Below are positions 18,649 to 25,763 of a DNA stretch of 64,000 nt, piece by piece. This DNA is from Rivularia sp. T60_A2020_040 (GTDB lineage: Bacteria; Cyanobacteriota; Cyanobacteriia; Cyanobacteriales; Nostocaceae), in assembly GCA_015272215.1 (NCBI GenBank), contig JACYMD010000048.1, forward strand, positions 103,940 to 167,939. Reading direction: 5' to 3'. The notes beneath the pieces are model-generated. The model was given only the letters and a program-made list of their open reading frames with translations, was not told the origin of the DNA and did not search any database. Made by a program: the position numbers and the translations under genes. Each line of letters begins with the position of its first letter. Within the stretch, counting starts at the first letter, position 1.

Positions 18649-19617
18649 TTACCCTCGCTGAATGGTTGCAAAAATCTCATCTAAGATGTCCTGCGCTCCT
18701 TGTTGACGCAAACGGTGCGCTAGTTCGCTTCCAATCTGCTCAGGCTCGTAAATGGAACCGAAAACGGTATCTTGGACGCGCTTTGTACCGTCAATACTCG
18801 CGACTATTCCCCTCAAGGTTAATTCGTCACCATTAATTTCCGTATTTACCCCTATGGGTACTTGACAACCACCTTCTAAGTCGCGCAAGAAAGCTCTCTC
18901 TGCAAGACAGCGATCGCGAGTTTGGGGATGTTCGAGTTCTTTGAGCAAGGATATCAGTTGCTTGTTGTCGGCAAGGCATTCAATACCTAATGCACCTTGT
19001 CCGACGGCGTGAAGGGAAATATCTGAGGGAATAACTTGATGAATGCGTTCTGACATTCCTAAGCGCCCTAATCCTGCTGCTGCCAAAATTAAAGCGTCAT
19101 ATTCTCCCGCGTCCAATTTAGCAAGGCGGGTATTCAAGTTACCACGTACATCTTTAAACTCGAAGTGGGGAAAATGATGCCGCAATTGCGCTAAGCGTCG
19201 TAGAGAAGATGTACCAATAACGGCACCTTCGGGTAAGGTATCAAGTTGTTTATCTTTGTGCTTTTCATGCACGACTAAAGCATCAGCTGGGTTTTCTCTT
19301 TCGGTGATTGCTGCCAAACCCAACCCGGATGGTAAACGAGTCGGTAAATCCTTGAGAGAATGAACTGCAAAGTCAATCTCCCGATTGATCATTCCCGTTT
19401 CTAATTCTTTGGTGAAAAGTGCTTTGTCACCAATTTTTGCTAAAGCCACATCCAAGATTTTGTCACCCTTGGTAGACATGGTGTGAACTTCAAACTTAAT
19501 ATGAGGAAACCTTTGAGAAAGTTGTTCCTGTACCCAGTGCGTCTGAATGAGAGCGAGCTGGCTTTTACGAGAACCAATGCGAATAGTAGTGATAGAACTC
19601 GAAACAACTGATGTCAT
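18649..19617 (-). CDS. hemC: Hydroxymethylbilane synthase (porphobilinogen deaminase)
   Basis: A 322-aa enzyme that polymerises four porphobilinogen units to hydroxymethylbilane, a committed step to heme, chlorophyll and bilins. It shows the N-terminal [17 protein letters not shown], the [14 protein letters not shown] loop, [25 protein letters not shown], and the [11 protein letters not shown] motif whose Cys carries the dipyrromethane cofactor. Length is typical. The 3' end (ATIQRG stop) abuts the heptamer repeat block. An upstream sigma factor gene, often found near hemC in cyanobacteria, is not present here. Confidence 0.96.
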   Translation of the reverse strand: MTSVVSSSITTIRIGSRKSQLALIQTHWVQEQLSQRFPHIKFEVHTMSTKGDKILDVALAKIGDKALFTKELETGMINREIDFAVHSLKDLPTRLPSGLGLAAITERENPADALVVHEKHKDKQLDTLPEGAVIGTSSLRRLAQLRHHFPHFEFKDVRGNLNTRLAKLDAGEYDALILAAAGLGRLGMSERIHQVIPSDISLHAVGQGALGIECLADNKQLISLLKELEHPQTRDRCLAERAFLRDLEGGCQVPIGVNTEINGDELTLRGIVASIDGTKRVQDTVFGSIYEPEQIGSELAHRLRQQGAQDILDEIFATIQRG

Positions 19618-20153
19618 AAACCAATGTGTCGTTCTTGTGGGGATATTCTATATAGAGTACCGCACTCAGACACTCAAAAACTTATTTATTACTTTTAAGG
19701 TCAAGTAAATTTAGGCATTTTTTTACATTACTTAACAAACTTTTGTTACAAATTTCGCAGCAAAATGTGGAAGCGCTAAAAATTGCATGAAATTGCATCT
19801 TAAAAGTAAATATTTGTCTTAATTGCTGGTAAAATGATGGGAAAAAGAAATTATGAATTATTGTGAATTATTGGAAATTATAAAGAATAATTAATTTTTC
19901 ACTGCTGATATTTTACTCCCGATATTCCTCGGTGAAAGCAATCTGTATCATCTAAATTCAACAAAGCCCTAAATTTTCATCTAAACCCGTTCAAGCTATG
20001 AATCACTCTTTGATCTTGATTAGCCGAGATGTCAAATTTGATGCTTATTCTATTCAAAGGTTATGGGATTCAGATTAATTATAGATAATCTTGGGTTTCC
20101 TTGCGTCAACCCAATCTTGTATTGCGATACCTACGGTAAGCTACGCTAACGCA
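19618..20153. other. Intergenic, boundary of the accessory island
   Basis: About 535 bases with no gene. It holds the hemC promoter side and, near 20114-20153, a small interspersed repeat (GCGATACCTACGGTAAGCTACGCTAACGC). No transposase remnant or tRNA was seen. Confidence 0.5.
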
Positions 20154-20564
20154 CTAACCTTCAACACTCAATAGAATAAGAGGAATGTGTGCTTGGAAAC
20201 TCTGAAAATCGTTATCGGTTGTGAGGATGCTGTAGCTTCGATGATGGGCAACTGCACAAATCAGAAAATCAGTATTTGAACCTTGGATACCATTGCTACG
20301 GCAGGTATTAAAAAACTCTGCGGCGAGTTCGTAGTCTTCAGGTAAGAGTTCCATATCTGGAAATATCCGCAGGTAATCTCGTAGACGGGTAAACTGTTCC
20401 GAACTGCGAATGCCAGAAAGGATTTTTTGTCTAATCGCACCCAGCAAAGCAACTTGGTCATTGGTAATTAAATCCCGTAATCGGGTGACTACAGGGGAAG
20501 AATCGGGTGGGGTTCTCCGACGCAAAGCCAGTGACCAAACAGAAGTATCAACTATGACCCTCAT
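20154..20564 (-). CDS. vapC: VapC-like PIN-domain toxin
   Basis: A 136-aa PIN-domain ribonuclease. The catalytic acidic residues are visible: Asp6 in VIVDTSVW, a Glu near YELAAEFF, Asp in NTDFLICAVA, and Asp in LTTDNDFQSF. VapC toxins cut tRNA or rRNA when released from their antitoxin. Its ATG overlaps the TGA of the upstream antitoxin by four bases (ATGA), so the two are translationally coupled. It marks the left border of the accessory island at 20-28 kb. Confidence 0.88.
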   Translation of the reverse strand: MRVIVDTSVWSLALRRRTPPDSSPVVTRLRDLITNDQVALLGAIRQKILSGIRSSEQFTRLRDYLRIFPDMELLPEDYELAAEFFNTCRSNGIQGSNTDFLICAVAHHRSYSILTTDNDFQSFQAHIPLILLSVEG

Positions 20565-20761
20565 ACCTGCTGACGTTGCTGTTTGTAGTCGTAGTCTGGG
20601 TCATAATCAATGGAGCCAAAGAGGTCTAACACTTTGAGTCGCTTGCGACGTTGGATATATTCCCGCAGCGCGGTTTCGACCAGAGCATCAACGGTTATCT
20701 GGTCATCCAGGGAAAGTGCCTCTTGCAGCAATGTATCGTTGATGTTCAACTGTGTAATCAC
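20561..20761 (-). CDS. vapB: VapB-like antitoxin
   Basis: A 66-aa protein starting at GTG 20761 with GGAG five bases upstream. The N-terminal half (ITVDALVETALREYIQRRKRLKVLDLFGSIDYDPDYD) has the ribbon-helix-helix style and the acidic toxin-wrapping tail typical of VapB. It is expected to neutralise the adjacent VapC toxin and to repress their shared promoter. The four-base overlap with vapC supports the pair assignment. Confidence 0.85.
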   Translation of the reverse strand: MITQLNINDTLLQEALSLDDQITVDALVETALREYIQRRKRLKVLDLFGSIDYDPDYDYKQQRQQV

Positions 20762-20911
20762 GATTGCTCCCGATCCAGCAACTGACTAAATCAATATTAT
20801 CGCACTTGTACGAAAAAAATAGTCCGCTCATTAACCATCAGGAGCGATGTTTACGACGGGCTACGCCTACGCATTCCTCTTAAGACAGTCCACAGCCTAC
20901 TTTATTTCCTT

Positions 20912-20942
20912 AACCGACCAGTATTGTATATCAACCGACCAG
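20912..20942. repeat. Direct repeat AACCGACCAG, two copies
   Basis: AACCGACCAG occurs at 20912-20921 and 20933-20942, a spacing of two helical turns (21 bases). It lies between the chitinase stop and the VapB start. It could be an operator, but is more likely a local duplication. Confidence 0.4.
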
Positions 20943-20961
20943 ATTAAAAGCGAAGCGTGTT

Positions 20962-21801
20962 CTAGCACGAAAGATTTTCGCCTGGGGTTACACCCAACCT
21001 CTGGGCAAACTGCTCGTAGAGTTGTATTCTACTCTGAGCCTGTGGAGTCACCTGCCCCTTACCACATTCGATGCCTCCATTGATGATGTTAATGGTCATA
21101 CCGAAGCCAGACATACTTATGGCATTGTGGCACGACGGCTTGGGTGATTGGGGAGTCATCCAAAACCAGAGGGCGGTCATGAAGGAAATGGAGCTATCCG
21201 TTGCAACCAGATCGGGGTTGTTGAGCAGATCAATGCCGAGGGCTGTCCCGCACGCACCATAGTTGTAGTTCCACGACAACTGGATCGGTCCGCGACCGTG
21301 ATATGTTTTACCCTGAACACACGGATAGGTATTATTGGCTGGATCGCAGTAATGAGGCCAATTTGCTGTGTTCAGTTCTTCGATGTATTTTAGATCCCCA
21401 GTCTCATGGGCAATATTTGCCATAAACGCAGCAGCCTCACGTTTATGTTGTTCGTCCGATCCTTCATTGCAGAAGCTTGGGTATTTCTGCGTTGCTGACA
21501 CTAGACCGTCGTAGGAGTAAAAACTGTTACGGTTTGGGAACATAGCTTCAAAGATTTGGCGCGATACAATACCCGCAAACCCATCGCCAGGATGAGAAGG
21601 GGGATTTGAGGGAGGAGTACCAACTGCTAGAATTTGAAGTTGTTGACCAATTTGTAAACTTTGAGGCTGAATATTACCATTAGCAGCAGAGATTTTTTGC
21701 CACTGATTGCCATCACCATAGTATGCTTGAGCTATATCAAATAATGTGTCTCCGGCTTCTACGGTATGGGTTGTTGGAGGATTTCCCTGAATTCTCGCCA
21801 T
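20962..21801 (-). CDS. LysM domain plus GH19 chitinase
   Basis: The track starts at TTG 21816; ATG 21801 (MARIQGNPP) is preferred, with GAAAG upstream, giving 279 aa. Residues about 8-60 form a LysM carbohydrate-binding domain (HTVEAGDTLFDIAQAYYG...IGQQLQIL). From about 75 onward it is a family 19 chitinase: AHETG with the catalytic acid, YHGRGPIQLSWNYNYG, NPDLVATD, ALWFWMTPQ and NIINGGIECG, all strikingly like plant class I/II chitinases. GH19 enzymes cleave beta-1,4-GlcNAc polymers (chitin) or, in phages, peptidoglycan. No signal peptide is seen, so the export route is unclear. It is separated from the CAP gene by a hairpin and probably has its own promoter. Confidence 0.9.
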   Translation of the reverse strand: MARIQGNPPTTHTVEAGDTLFDIAQAYYGDGNQWQKISAANGNIQPQSLQIGQQLQILAVGTPPSNPPSHPGDGFAGIVSRQIFEAMFPNRNSFYSYDGLVSATQKYPSFCNEGSDEQHKREAAAFMANIAHETGDLKYIEELNTANWPHYCDPANNTYPCVQGKTYHGRGPIQLSWNYNYGACGTALGIDLLNNPDLVATDSSISFMTALWFWMTPQSPKPSCHNAISMSGFGMTINIINGGIECGKGQVTPQAQSRIQLYEQFAQRLGVTPGENLSC

Positions 21802-21931
21802 AATTTTTTCTTTCAAGAACTTGAGTTAATCAATTAAGTTGTTGTCAAACTACTTATGTTGGGTTACGCAAAACCTCACCCAACCTACAGGAGATTGCGA
21901 TAAGCGGAGCTTAATGCCAAAGGTATATCGC

Positions 21932-21983
21932 ACTTTATGATCGAGAGTAAAACCTAAGCACGTTCTATTCTCGATCATAAAGT
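21932..21983. terminator. 15-bp hairpin after the CAP gene
   Basis: ACTTTATGATCGAGA (21932-21946) and TCTCGATCATAAAGT (21969-21983) are exact inverted copies with a 22-base loop. On the plus strand the hairpin is followed by TTTT. It starts 27 bases beyond the CAP stop codon on the minus strand and is read as its terminator. Confidence 0.6.
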
Positions 21984-22009
21984 TTTTAAGGATGGCTCAT
22001 TAGTTTGGG

Positions 22010-22396
22010 TTAGCGTTTTCCAAAGACTTGCGTCCAATAATGTTTGTATTGCAATCGACCTGGGTCGTTCTCTAGATAGCAATGACCGACACCAATTTCT
22101 GTATAATCTGGACTAAGAATATTGTTGCGGTGTCCTGGGCTATTCAGCCACTGTTGCATTACAGCTTCTGGTGTAGGTCTGCCTGCCGCAATATTCTCTC
22201 CAACAAAGGAAGATGGATATCCTTCCTCTCTGGCACGTTTAACGGGATCGCCATGCTCAAAGAAATCGCCGTGTGCCATGTTTTGAGAATGTCCTTGTGC
22301 CGCTTTGAACAGTTGCTCATTCCATTGCAACGCTCCTAAACCATGTTTAGCACGTTCAGTGTTTGTCAATGCAATAACTTGTTGTACAAGATCCAT
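22010..22396 (-). CDS. CAP/SCP (PR-1-like) domain protein
   Basis: A 128-aa protein that is almost entirely one CAP domain. Signature pieces are LTNTERAKHGLGALQWNEQLFKAAQGHSQNMA, FFEHGDP, VGENIAAG and WLNSPGHRNNILSPDYTEIGVG, ending YWTQVFGKR. The two histidines and glutamates of the CAP cavity (HSQNM, VGENI, GHRNN) are kept. An AAGGAG ribosome binding site precedes ATG 22396. Most CAP proteins are secreted, yet this one has no signal peptide, as with the neighbouring chitinase. The biochemical role of bacterial CAP proteins is unsettled; lipid binding and protease activity have both been proposed. Confidence 0.9.
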   Translation of the reverse strand: MDLVQQVIALTNTERAKHGLGALQWNEQLFKAAQGHSQNMAHGDFFEHGDPVKRAREEGYPSSFVGENIAAGRPTPEAVMQQWLNSPGHRNNILSPDYTEIGVGHCYLENDPGRLQYKHYWTQVFGKR

Positions 22397-22453
22397 ATCA
22401 AATTTTCTCCTTAATTTTCAATGATTTACTGAATGGAAACGTAGGAATTATAT

Positions 22454-22477
22454 GGTGCGTTACTTAGTTAACGCACC
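22454..22477. repeat. Short hairpin repeat GGTGCGTTA...TAACGCACC
   Basis: Nine-base arms (22454-22462, 22469-22477) around a 6-base loop, in the region upstream of the CAP gene. This sequence type is a common interspersed repeat in cyanobacteria. Confidence 0.6.
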
Positions 22478-22606
22478 CTAAGAAAGCTTAGCGATCGCAC
22501 TCATTTACAAATCTTTGAATCCAAAAGCGCTACACAGATTGGAAGCATTGAATTCAAGACCTGCCAGATGATTCTTTAGGATTTTATGCTCCTAAATTAG
22601 TGACAG

Positions 22607-22759
22607 TTATGCCTGCCAAGCAGTGCATTGTGAGCCGTTGCAGCAACGACAGAAATAATTGAAACGATTCCCACTGCATTCTGCTACCCAACCAGGGTCA
22701 CATTGATTCCAATTTTGAACCCAAATGAACCATTCTCCACGATAGATTGGGTAATTTCT
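22607..22759 (-). pseudogene. Cysteine-rich reading frame without a start codon
   Basis: Too short for the ORF track. Between an in-frame TAA and the TAA at 22609-22607 the minus strand encodes about 50 residues: a tryptophan-rich part (WFIWVQNWNQC) and then six cysteines in the pattern C-x7-C-x8-C-x1-C-C-x4-C, ending TAWQA. There is no ATG, GTG or TTG start in frame, so as it stands it should not be translated; the composition nevertheless looks like real protein. It lies on the same strand and just behind the six-cysteine peptide gene. I read it as a decayed or leaderless second cysteine-rich peptide. A chance open frame is the alternative. Confidence 0.4.
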
Positions 22760-22787
22760 TTAGGCAATTAGTTTCAATAGTTAGAAA

Positions 22788-22828
22788 TATAGTTGAGGAT
22801 GTCAATTTTTCGCACATCCTCAACTATA
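22788..22828. terminator. 15-bp perfect hairpin behind the cysteine-rich peptide gene
   Basis: TATAGTTGAGGATGT (22788-22802) pairs exactly with ACATCCTCAACTATA (22814-22828) around an 11-base loop. It lies 68 bases beyond the stop of the peptide gene (minus strand) and before the start-less frame. No strong T tract follows on the minus strand, so it may be an attenuator or mRNA stabiliser rather than a full terminator. Confidence 0.6.
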
Positions 22829-22896
22829 ATTTTCGGGGTTCGCTTTAACTGTGCCTAGCTAGATTGCACAAACAATTCGTAGAGCCGTTGGATTTC

Positions 22897-23085
22897 TTAT
22901 CTGGGTACGCACTCACAGTTCATGAAGCCGTCTTGGACACAAATGCGACCATCATGCGAACACCACGACTGGTTACACCCCCCCGGACAGAAGAATTGGG
23001 GCTTCACGCCGTTAGAACTATTCAGCAGATTGTGAGTAGAACTCACTTTTCTGTTAATCGGTTGAGCTTGAATTGGAAGTTTCAT
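22897..23085 (-). CDS. Six-cysteine peptide with cyanobactin-like leader (putative RiPP precursor)
   Basis: A 62-aa peptide. Residues 2-14 (KLPIQAQPINRKV) resemble the cyanobactin precursor leader pattern LPxQxQPVxR of PatE-type peptides, as I recall it. Residues 26-30 (GVKPQ) sit where those precursors carry the GxExS-like N-terminal protease site. The remainder is short and cysteine-rich: C33, C37, C42, C49, C57, C59 (C-x3-C-x4-C-x6-C-x7-C-x1-C), with CPGGC at its start. The gene follows the PatA/PatG-type protease gene by 130 bases on the same strand, which is the main support for calling it a substrate. No strong Shine-Dalgarno is seen. A defensin-like disulfide peptide is the alternative product. 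The opposite-strand ORF 22864-23103 is regarded as its shadow. Confidence 0.6.
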   Translation of the reverse strand: MKLPIQAQPINRKVSSTHNLLNSSNGVKPQFFCPGGCNQSWCSHDGRICVQDGFMNCECVPR

Positions 23086-23162
23086 GTTGTTTCTGTGTTT
23101 TAGTATTAAGTGTTCGTTCTATGAGGTGCAACCGAGAAAATCTCTCCCTCACAGGTCAAGTC

Positions 23163-23184
23163 GTGTCTGATAACGGGCAGACAC
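23163..23184. promoter_or_regulatory. Small hairpin between protease and peptide genes
   Basis: GTGTCTG (23163-23169) pairs with CAGACAC (23178-23184) around an 8-base loop, in the 130-base gap between the protease stop and the peptide start. Such a hairpin could set different expression levels of enzyme and precursor; this is inference. Confidence 0.35.
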
Positions 23185-23215
23185 AGCCCGAAAGAATGCT
23201 TTATCCTCGTGCCAG

Positions 23216-25237
23216 TTAGCTGGCGACAGACCAAGAGCGGACTCTACCGATAGAGACAGGAATAGCATCGCTGACATCCACTGTGAACCGATAGACTTTT
23301 CCGGCTCTACGACTATCTTGTAGGTTAAAAAACTGTAATTTCACATCGTAGCAATCGGAATCGGGGCGACAGATAGGACTTTTCTCCACCGTAATAGTGT
23401 CCAGTCCAACATCAGCAGCCGTGCCAGTAGACATGACATCGGCAATCTGGAAAGCATTGGTCGCGGAAAAGTTGAGCGCCCGTTCCTGGGGTGTGACACC
23501 TAGATTACGGAATTCATAATAAATCCGCTCCAGATATTCTCGAATCTTATTGCTATAGTCTTCTTCTGAGGGACCTGCTGGATAAGCTTGTGTTAAATTT
23601 TCAATTAATGCGGCAACCGACCATCCGTACATCCCTCGCACTTCTGGGATGATGGCAGGAACGGTTTGACCTGAAAGCAGCTTTATATTGCCTGCGACGT
23701 ACCCTGGAATCGAAACCCGCTCGATGTTCTCGTCGCGCAGGAAGGAGCGCAGTCGCTCATAAGTAACGCTAGCATAAGGACCATTGGGCACGATCGCATA
23801 AATGGGTGTAGCATCGAGATTAAGAGTCCAAATAATTGATTGAGCTTCCCAAGGATGAGGATCGCGTCTAAAGGGATTACCTTCTACATCTTCACCAGAA
23901 AAATAGTAGAGCAGTTCTTGCGTAAGAGGTGGTCTATTCAAATTCATAGACTGCTGAATAGAGTCTCGACGAGCTTGAGTACCGAAATCGTAGCCCAACT
24001 CTCCTAAAGCATAAACTAGCTGAATTTGACCACCTCCACCACAAGAAGCACACTCAGACGGAGTGACAGAAGTATTTGTTTGCTTGCTAGAAGTAATCAT
24101 CATTGGGTTTTCCTGGATTGACATAGTTGTTGGCATAAGTGTTGATGTTTTAGCCCCCGCAGCCTGCACACCGATCGCTGGAGACTGGATAATAGGTTGT
24201 TTCAAATCGAATTCAATCACCTCATTCGGTGGGAGTTCTGCGATAGCGAAGCTGACCTCCGGTATCGCATTGCCAGATTCACTTGGTTGCATTGTGACTT
24301 CTTCTAGTGTGTGGTTTGTCATTGGTTTAATTCCTCCTTTGGTAATTAGGGCATATGCCCCAGAAATATTCAGTGTTCCCACTAGACAGCGACGGCTATC
24401 TAGACCCTTTGATTGATTGCAAGGCAGGGCACTTTGGAGGATGACATCACGAATCCCATGGGGGTCAGGCTTTTCCCCTCGTTGTAGCTGAATACTGAGC
24501 AACAGCGCCACAATGCTTGATACGATGGGAGTAGCAAAGCTAGTACCCGTTTTAACCGCAGTCCCACCCCCAGGGACAGCACCCCAGATATTTTCCCCAA
24601 GAGCGAGAATGCCTTGGGATTGGTAAGCCTCACCCCAATTACTAAACCCAATCGGATTGCCTTGGGCATCCATTGCCCCCACTGCCAGTACCGACTCAAG
24701 GGCAGCCGGAACATGGAGACAATTACAACCATCATTACCTACTGCTGCTACTATCAGAACGTTGTTTTCTTGGCACAATCGAACCGCATTCGCCAGTAAT
24801 CGGTCAGATTCAGCCGATGCAGCCAACTGACCGCCACTAATGTTGATGACATTGGCTCCCTGCTCAACTGCTTGTGTAATCGCTCGTGCAAGGTCTATTT
24901 GGGAACAAGGAGCAAGCCCTTCCCTGCCATCAGAAAACATGGGTATAATTAAGCCTCGACAATTGGGTGCAATACCAGGAACAGGGCTAATGTGTTGACC
25001 AAAGATGATGCTGGCAACATGAGTTCCATGCTGGGATGCAGAACCGCGATCGGCGACACCAGAAACCAAGGTTTGAAGCCGAGTAAGATTAGCTCCTTCA
25101 AAGCAGCTATGAGACTGGTCAACTGGTCCGTCAAGTATGGCAATGCATATGCCAGGAGTACCCAGAGATTCATTCCAAAGTGATTTAAGTCCAGGCAATA
25201 CTGAAATGTCGGCAAAGTCAGTCGTTATAGTTGCCAT
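23216..25237 (-). CDS. PatA/PatG-type cyanobactin maturation protease (S8 subtilisin)
   Basis: A 673-aa protein. Residues about 15-290 are a subtilisin domain with the full triad: Asp36 (AILDGPVD), His70 (SQHGTHVAS) and Ser233 (TGTSFATP), plus the oxyanion Asn in AAVGNDG. A low-complexity linker (about 300-400) leads to a Cys-rich turn (ECASCGGGG) and then the C-terminal domain shared by PatA and PatG, recognised by LVYALGELGYDFGTQARRDSIQQSM and GMYGWSVAALIENL. In cyanobactin pathways PatA removes the leader and PatG removes the follower and macrocyclises. This protein has no signal peptide and no oxidase domain. Neither PatD-like heterocyclase nor PatF-like gene lies nearby. Its neighbour downstream is a six-cysteine peptide gene; upstream is a divergent AAA-like regulator gene. 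Confidence 0.88.
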   Translation of the reverse strand: MATITTDFADISVLPGLKSLWNESLGTPGICIAILDGPVDQSHSCFEGANLTRLQTLVSGVADRGSASQHGTHVASIIFGQHISPVPGIAPNCRGLIIPMFSDGREGLAPCSQIDLARAITQAVEQGANVINISGGQLAASAESDRLLANAVRLCQENNVLIVAAVGNDGCNCLHVPAALESVLAVGAMDAQGNPIGFSNWGEAYQSQGILALGENIWGAVPGGGTAVKTGTSFATPIVSSIVALLLSIQLQRGEKPDPHGIRDVILQSALPCNQSKGLDSRRCLVGTLNISGAYALITKGGIKPMTNHTLEEVTMQPSESGNAIPEVSFAIAELPPNEVIEFDLKQPIIQSPAIGVQAAGAKTSTLMPTTMSIQENPMMITSSKQTNTSVTPSECASCGGGGQIQLVYALGELGYDFGTQARRDSIQQSMNLNRPPLTQELLYYFSGEDVEGNPFRRDPHPWEAQSIIWTLNLDATPIYAIVPNGPYASVTYERLRSFLRDENIERVSIPGYVAGNIKLLSGQTVPAIIPEVRGMYGWSVAALIENLTQAYPAGPSEEDYSNKIREYLERIYYEFRNLGVTPQERALNFSATNAFQIADVMSTGTAADVGLDTITVEKSPICRPDSDCYDVKLQFFNLQDSRRAGKVYRFTVDVSDAIPVSIGRVRSWSVAS

Positions 25238-25763
25238 GTATTAACTAATTACACCCACCTTTAACTAATTTGATAACTATTTCTTTCGCTCTTTGTAACT
25301 ATTTAACTATTGCTCTTAGTTTGCACCTTCAACTAAAACCAAACCACCAAAGTTTACAACTTTAAGAAAAAAGTTAAGGATTTAGCACTAGCAATTTCCT
25401 AAAGTCATTCCTCATATTGGTTTCAGTCACCGAAAATTTAAGAACCTTGTAATCATTATTTAACGCCGTTCTTAACTTTGGAAAAAACCCTAAGTTAATA
25501 AATATAATTCTGTTTACCTTTCCCATAGAAAACTTCAATTCAAAACTTATATATTTATATATTTAGAAGTATTGACAATATAGACTTTTGTTGGATTCGT
25601 AGATAATAAGCTTGTTGAAAATAAACTTTTTAGAATTGTATTCGTAAGATTTATAACTATACTGCGTAAATTTGCAAAGTGCATAAGTCATAACAGTATT
25701 CATCTATATATATTAGTCGGTGGATTACTAAACACATTTTGATACTTGGATTTACAGTTAAAA
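25238..25763. promoter_or_regulatory. Divergent control region of protease and AAA-like genes
   Basis: About 525 AT-rich bases without a gene, between two divergently transcribed genes. The part nearest the protease contains repeated TAACTAATT/TAACTATT motifs (around 25240-25315), which could be direct-repeat operators. No convincing -35/-10 pair was fixed by eye. Confidence 0.4.

Noticed and set aside
22864-23103. 79-aa plus-strand ORF opposite the cysteine-rich peptide gene
   Set aside because: Antisense shadow of the minus-strand peptide gene, which has the better family resemblance and gene context.
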